From Megasphaera lornae (GTDB lineage Bacteria; Bacillota; Negativicutes; Veillonellales; Megasphaeraceae): 64,000 nt of DNA. This document shows, piece by piece, positions 61,740 to 64,000 of this stretch. How positions within the stretch are numbered: position 1 is the stretch's first letter; the number at the start of each line of letters is the position of its first letter. The stretch is from contig NZ_AFIJ01000020.1 in assembly GCF_000214495.1 (NCBI RefSeq), positions 16,677 to 80,676 on the forward strand, given 5' to 3'. Under the pieces are notes generated by a model. The model was not told the DNA's origin and did not search any database. It saw only the letters and a program-made list of their open reading frames with translations. Made by a program: the position numbers and the translations under genes.

Positions 61740-64000
61740 CCGACTCCGCTCCCCTCTTTCGCTTCTTTTTGTAAGGCATACAAAAAGGAAATCGCTTCAA
61801 TGGGCGTTAAACCGTTAATATCCACTTCCAACAAGCGGGTCAAAACAGGATTGGCAAATAACCCTTCCGCCCCGACAGTATCCCGCTTTTCCGAGGGACT
61901 TACCTGACAAGGCCGATGTTCCGCCGTTTCCAGCTCCTGTAAAATCACTTCCGCCCGCTTCAGCAATCCTTCCGGCAGCCCTGCCAGACGCGCCACATGC
62001 AGCCCGTAACTGCGATCGGCACCGCCCGGAATAATGCGACGTAAAAACGTAATATCCCGGCCCCGTTCTTTAACGGCAACCGTATAATTTTTTATTTTTT
62101 TCGACATCGTACTCATATCTGTAAGTTCATGATAATGCGTAGCAAATAACGTCAAAGCATGTACTTTTTTTAAACAATATTCAATAACGGCACGAGCAAT
62201 AGACATCCCGTCAAACGTACTGGTACCTCTCCCGATTTCATCTAAAATCAACAAACTGTTTTGTGTGGCATATTGTAAAATATGCGAAACTTCCTCCATT
62301 TCCATCATAAAGGTACTTTGCCCCGTCAAAATATCATCCGTAGCCCCAATACGGGTAAAAATACGATCTACCGGACAAATGGAAGCTTCCCGCGCCGGAA
62401 TAAACGAACCGATTTGCGTCATCAACACTAAAACCGCAACTTGACGCATATACGTTGATTTCCCCGCCATATTGGGGCCGGTAATTATCAATATTTCATG
62501 CGTATCATGATTTAACACCACATCATTCGGCACAAAAAGAGCATTTTTTACATAGTGTTCCATAATCGGATGCCGGCCGTCGACAATGCGAATTTGTCTT
62601 TCTCCGTTTAATTGCGGGCGTATATATCGGTTTTCTTGTGCCGCCACCGCCAAACTGTGCAGGCAATCCAATTGCGCTAAAGCCCGTGCCGTTTCTTGCA
62701 TATCATGAATATGCGTTTGAATACGTTGCCGCACTTCGCCATACAACGCATATTCCAACGCCAACATCCGTTCTTGTGCCGTCAGTACCTTAACTTCAAA
62801 CTCTTTTAAGGCCGGCGTAATATATCGTTCCGCGTTAACCAAGGTCTGTTTACGAATATAATACTCCGGCACGGGTTTCGTATTGGCATGAGAAATTTCA
62901 AAATAATAACCGAATACTTTCGTATACCCTATTTTCATTTTAATGCCGGTACGTTCCCGTTCTTTCGCTTCCAATTCTTGCAAAAATTCCTTACTGTTGG
63001 CACCGATACGGCGAATTTCATCCAACTCGGAAGAAAATCCTTCCCGTATAACCCCGCCATTCCGAATGACCTGCCCCGGTACCTCTTTGATGCTGCGACA
63101 TAATAAATCATAGACCTCGTCATGCGTATGAACCGCTGCGATAAGGTCCCGTAAAATAGGGCTGGTCACCTGCTGCAAAGCTTGTTTTAACGTCGGCAGA
63201 ACTCCCAACGATTCCCGTAAAGCAACATAATCTTTAGGACTCACCGTACCCGTTTCAATACGTGTCAAAATACGTTCAAAGTCATAAATTTTTTCTAAAA
63301 TATCGGTAACATCCTTGCGCAGTACGCTATGCTGAACTAATTCCGCCACGCCTTCTTGCCGGCGCATAATCTGCGTACCGGACAGAAGAGGCGTTTCCAG
63401 CCACTTACGCAACAACCGCCCTCCCATCGCCGTGCAGGTATGATCCAGCACGGCTAAGAGCGTTCCCTTGCGGCCGCCGTCCCGCACATTACGGGTAATT
63501 TCCAAATGATGCAGGCAGGCCGCATCCAACACTAACCGTTGCTCTTGTTGTAACGGTTCCAACGTGTGAAAATACGAAATATCACATTTCATAACCTCCG
63601 TCACGTACGACAACAACAAGCCCAAACAATAGGACGCCGCCTTTGCCGCAGCCATCATCTCCACCGTAAAATATTGGGTTCCTACCGCTTCATAGTCCAC
63701 ATCCGTCCGAATATCCGGCTCCGTAAGGACGCAATTCCCCTCCCGTTGCTGTAAAATTTTCCGAATCCCGTCTTTTTGCGCCGCCGTCAAAGAGCCGAGC
63801 AATAATTCTCGCGGCGCATATACACTTACCATATCCCCGACTATACTTTCCCAGCCGTCCGTGTCGCAAACCTGCCACCAACATTCTCCCGTGGTCACAT
63901 CGGCCAACACGAACGAAACGGACGCCGCACTTGCCGTCATACACGCCAAGTAATTATTCTGTTTGGCAGCCACCGCATGTTCCATCGTAATCGTGCCGGG
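61736..64000 (-). CDS. mutS: DNA mismatch repair protein MutS (5' end outside window)
   Basis: 754 residues are visible and the reading frame is open to base 64000, so the N-terminal part (about 110 residues of domain I) lies outside. The first visible residues, PGTIT before the in-frame ATG at 63985, match the MutS interior motif, so that ATG is not the start. Walker A ITGPNMAGKSTYMRQVAVL, Walker B LLILDEIGRGTSTFDG and the signature ATHYHELT are intact. It recognises mismatches and recruits MutL. It is upstream of mutL with a 4-nt overlap. Confidence 0.96.
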   Translation of the reverse strand, partial: PGTITMEHAVAAKQNNYLACMTASAASVSFVLADVTTGECWWQVCDTDGWESIVGDMVSVYAPRELLLGSLTAAQKDGIRKILQQREGNCVLTEPDIRTDVDYEAVGTQYFTVEMMAAAKAASYCLGLLLSYVTEVMKCDISYFHTLEPLQQEQRLVLDAACLHHLEITRNVRDGGRKGTLLAVLDHTCTAMGGRLLRKWLETPLLSGTQIMRRQEGVAELVQHSVLRKDVTDILEKIYDFERILTRIETGTVSPKDYVALRESLGVLPTLKQALQQVTSPILRDLIAAVHTHDEVYDLLCRSIKEVPGQVIRNGGVIREGFSSELDEIRRIGANSKEFLQELEAKERERTGIKMKIGYTKVFGYYFEISHANTKPVPEYYIRKQTLVNAERYITPALKEFEVKVLTAQERMLALEYALYGEVRQRIQTHIHDMQETARALAQLDCLHSLAVAAQENRYIRPQLNGERQIRIVDGRHPIMEHYVKNALFVPNDVVLNHDTHEILIITGPNMAGKSTYMRQVAVLVLMTQIGSFIPAREASICPVDRIFTRIGATDDILTGQSTFMMEMEEVSHILQYATQNSLLILDEIGRGTSTFDGMSIARAVIEYCLKKVHALTLFATHYHELTDMSTMSKKIKNYTVAVKERGRDITFLRRIIPGGADRSYGLHVARLAGLPEGLLKRAEVILQELETAEHRPCQVSPSEKRDTVGAEGLFANPVLTRLLEVDINGLTPIEAISFLYALQKEAKEGSGVG

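Overview
The window is a compact bacterial chromosome segment. Its gene order is typical of Firmicutes: hrcA-grpE-dnaK-dnaJ-prmA-rsmE-mtaB-hinT with a CIRCE operator, infC-rpmI-rplT with an AUU start, a split transketolase, and T-box and SAM-I leaders. It also encodes outer-membrane proteins: a TonB-dependent receptor joined to a second beta-barrel, and a YadA-type trimeric autotransporter. A Firmicute gene plan with an outer membrane points to the Negativicutes. A Veillonellales genus such as Megasphaera, Anaeroglobus or Dialister is my best guess; the genus is inference. No rRNA, CRISPR array, insertion sequence or prophage is visible. One tRNA and one solitary tyrosine integrase are.

Layout. 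0-5 kb: EF-P, Xaa-Pro peptidase, pseudouridine synthase, histidine phosphatase and a MogA-like protein on the minus strand, then a membrane-anchored exonuclease-fold protein on the plus strand. 5-14.6 kb is the cell-surface region: a giant TonB receptor/porin fusion interrupted by a frameshift, a TVP38-type membrane protein and a trimeric autotransporter. 15-17 kb: an unknown protein and the infC operon. 17.4-22.9 kb: acetyl-CoA acetyltransferase, a PotE-like antiporter, an OPT-family transporter and a small membrane protein. 23-25.7 kb: a methionine T-box followed by metY and metA. 25.7-30 kb: a GlcD-type oxidase, an unlisted 55-residue membrane protein, a GntR regulator, ispE and a YitT protein. 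30.3-38.5 kb: the heat-shock operon, with dnaK broken by one extra A. 38.6-43.3 kb: aminopeptidase, XRE regulator, YigZ, SAM-I riboswitch with metN-metI, and tRNA-Ser(CGA). 43.4-52.5 kb: ECF substrate-binding protein, pncB, EamA exporter, malic enzyme, an unknown protein, a YeiH/LysR divergent pair and the integrase. 52.5-64 kb: a folded 91-bp element, DUF805 protein, split transketolase, rsmA, rnmV, a PLP enzyme, miaA, a methyltransferase, mutL and the 3' part of mutS.

How the genes work together. Methionine supply has two RNA switches: a tRNA-Met T-box over synthesis (MetA carries Glu111, so acetyl-homoserine, then sulfhydrylation by MetY), and a SAM-I riboswitch over uptake (MetNI). The heat-shock operon is under HrcA/CIRCE and also carries translation-quality enzymes. 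The miaA-mutL-mutS end is a tightly overlapped tRNA-modification and repair cluster. The most unusual items are the two-barrel TonB receptor/porin polypeptide, the autotransporter with a coiled tail beyond its membrane anchor, the degenerate membrane-anchored exonuclease-like protein, and the folded dyad beside the orphan integrase. Both frameshifts (receptor and dnaK) map to short poly-A tracts. Sequencing error is therefore the leading explanation for dnaK and a serious one for the receptor.
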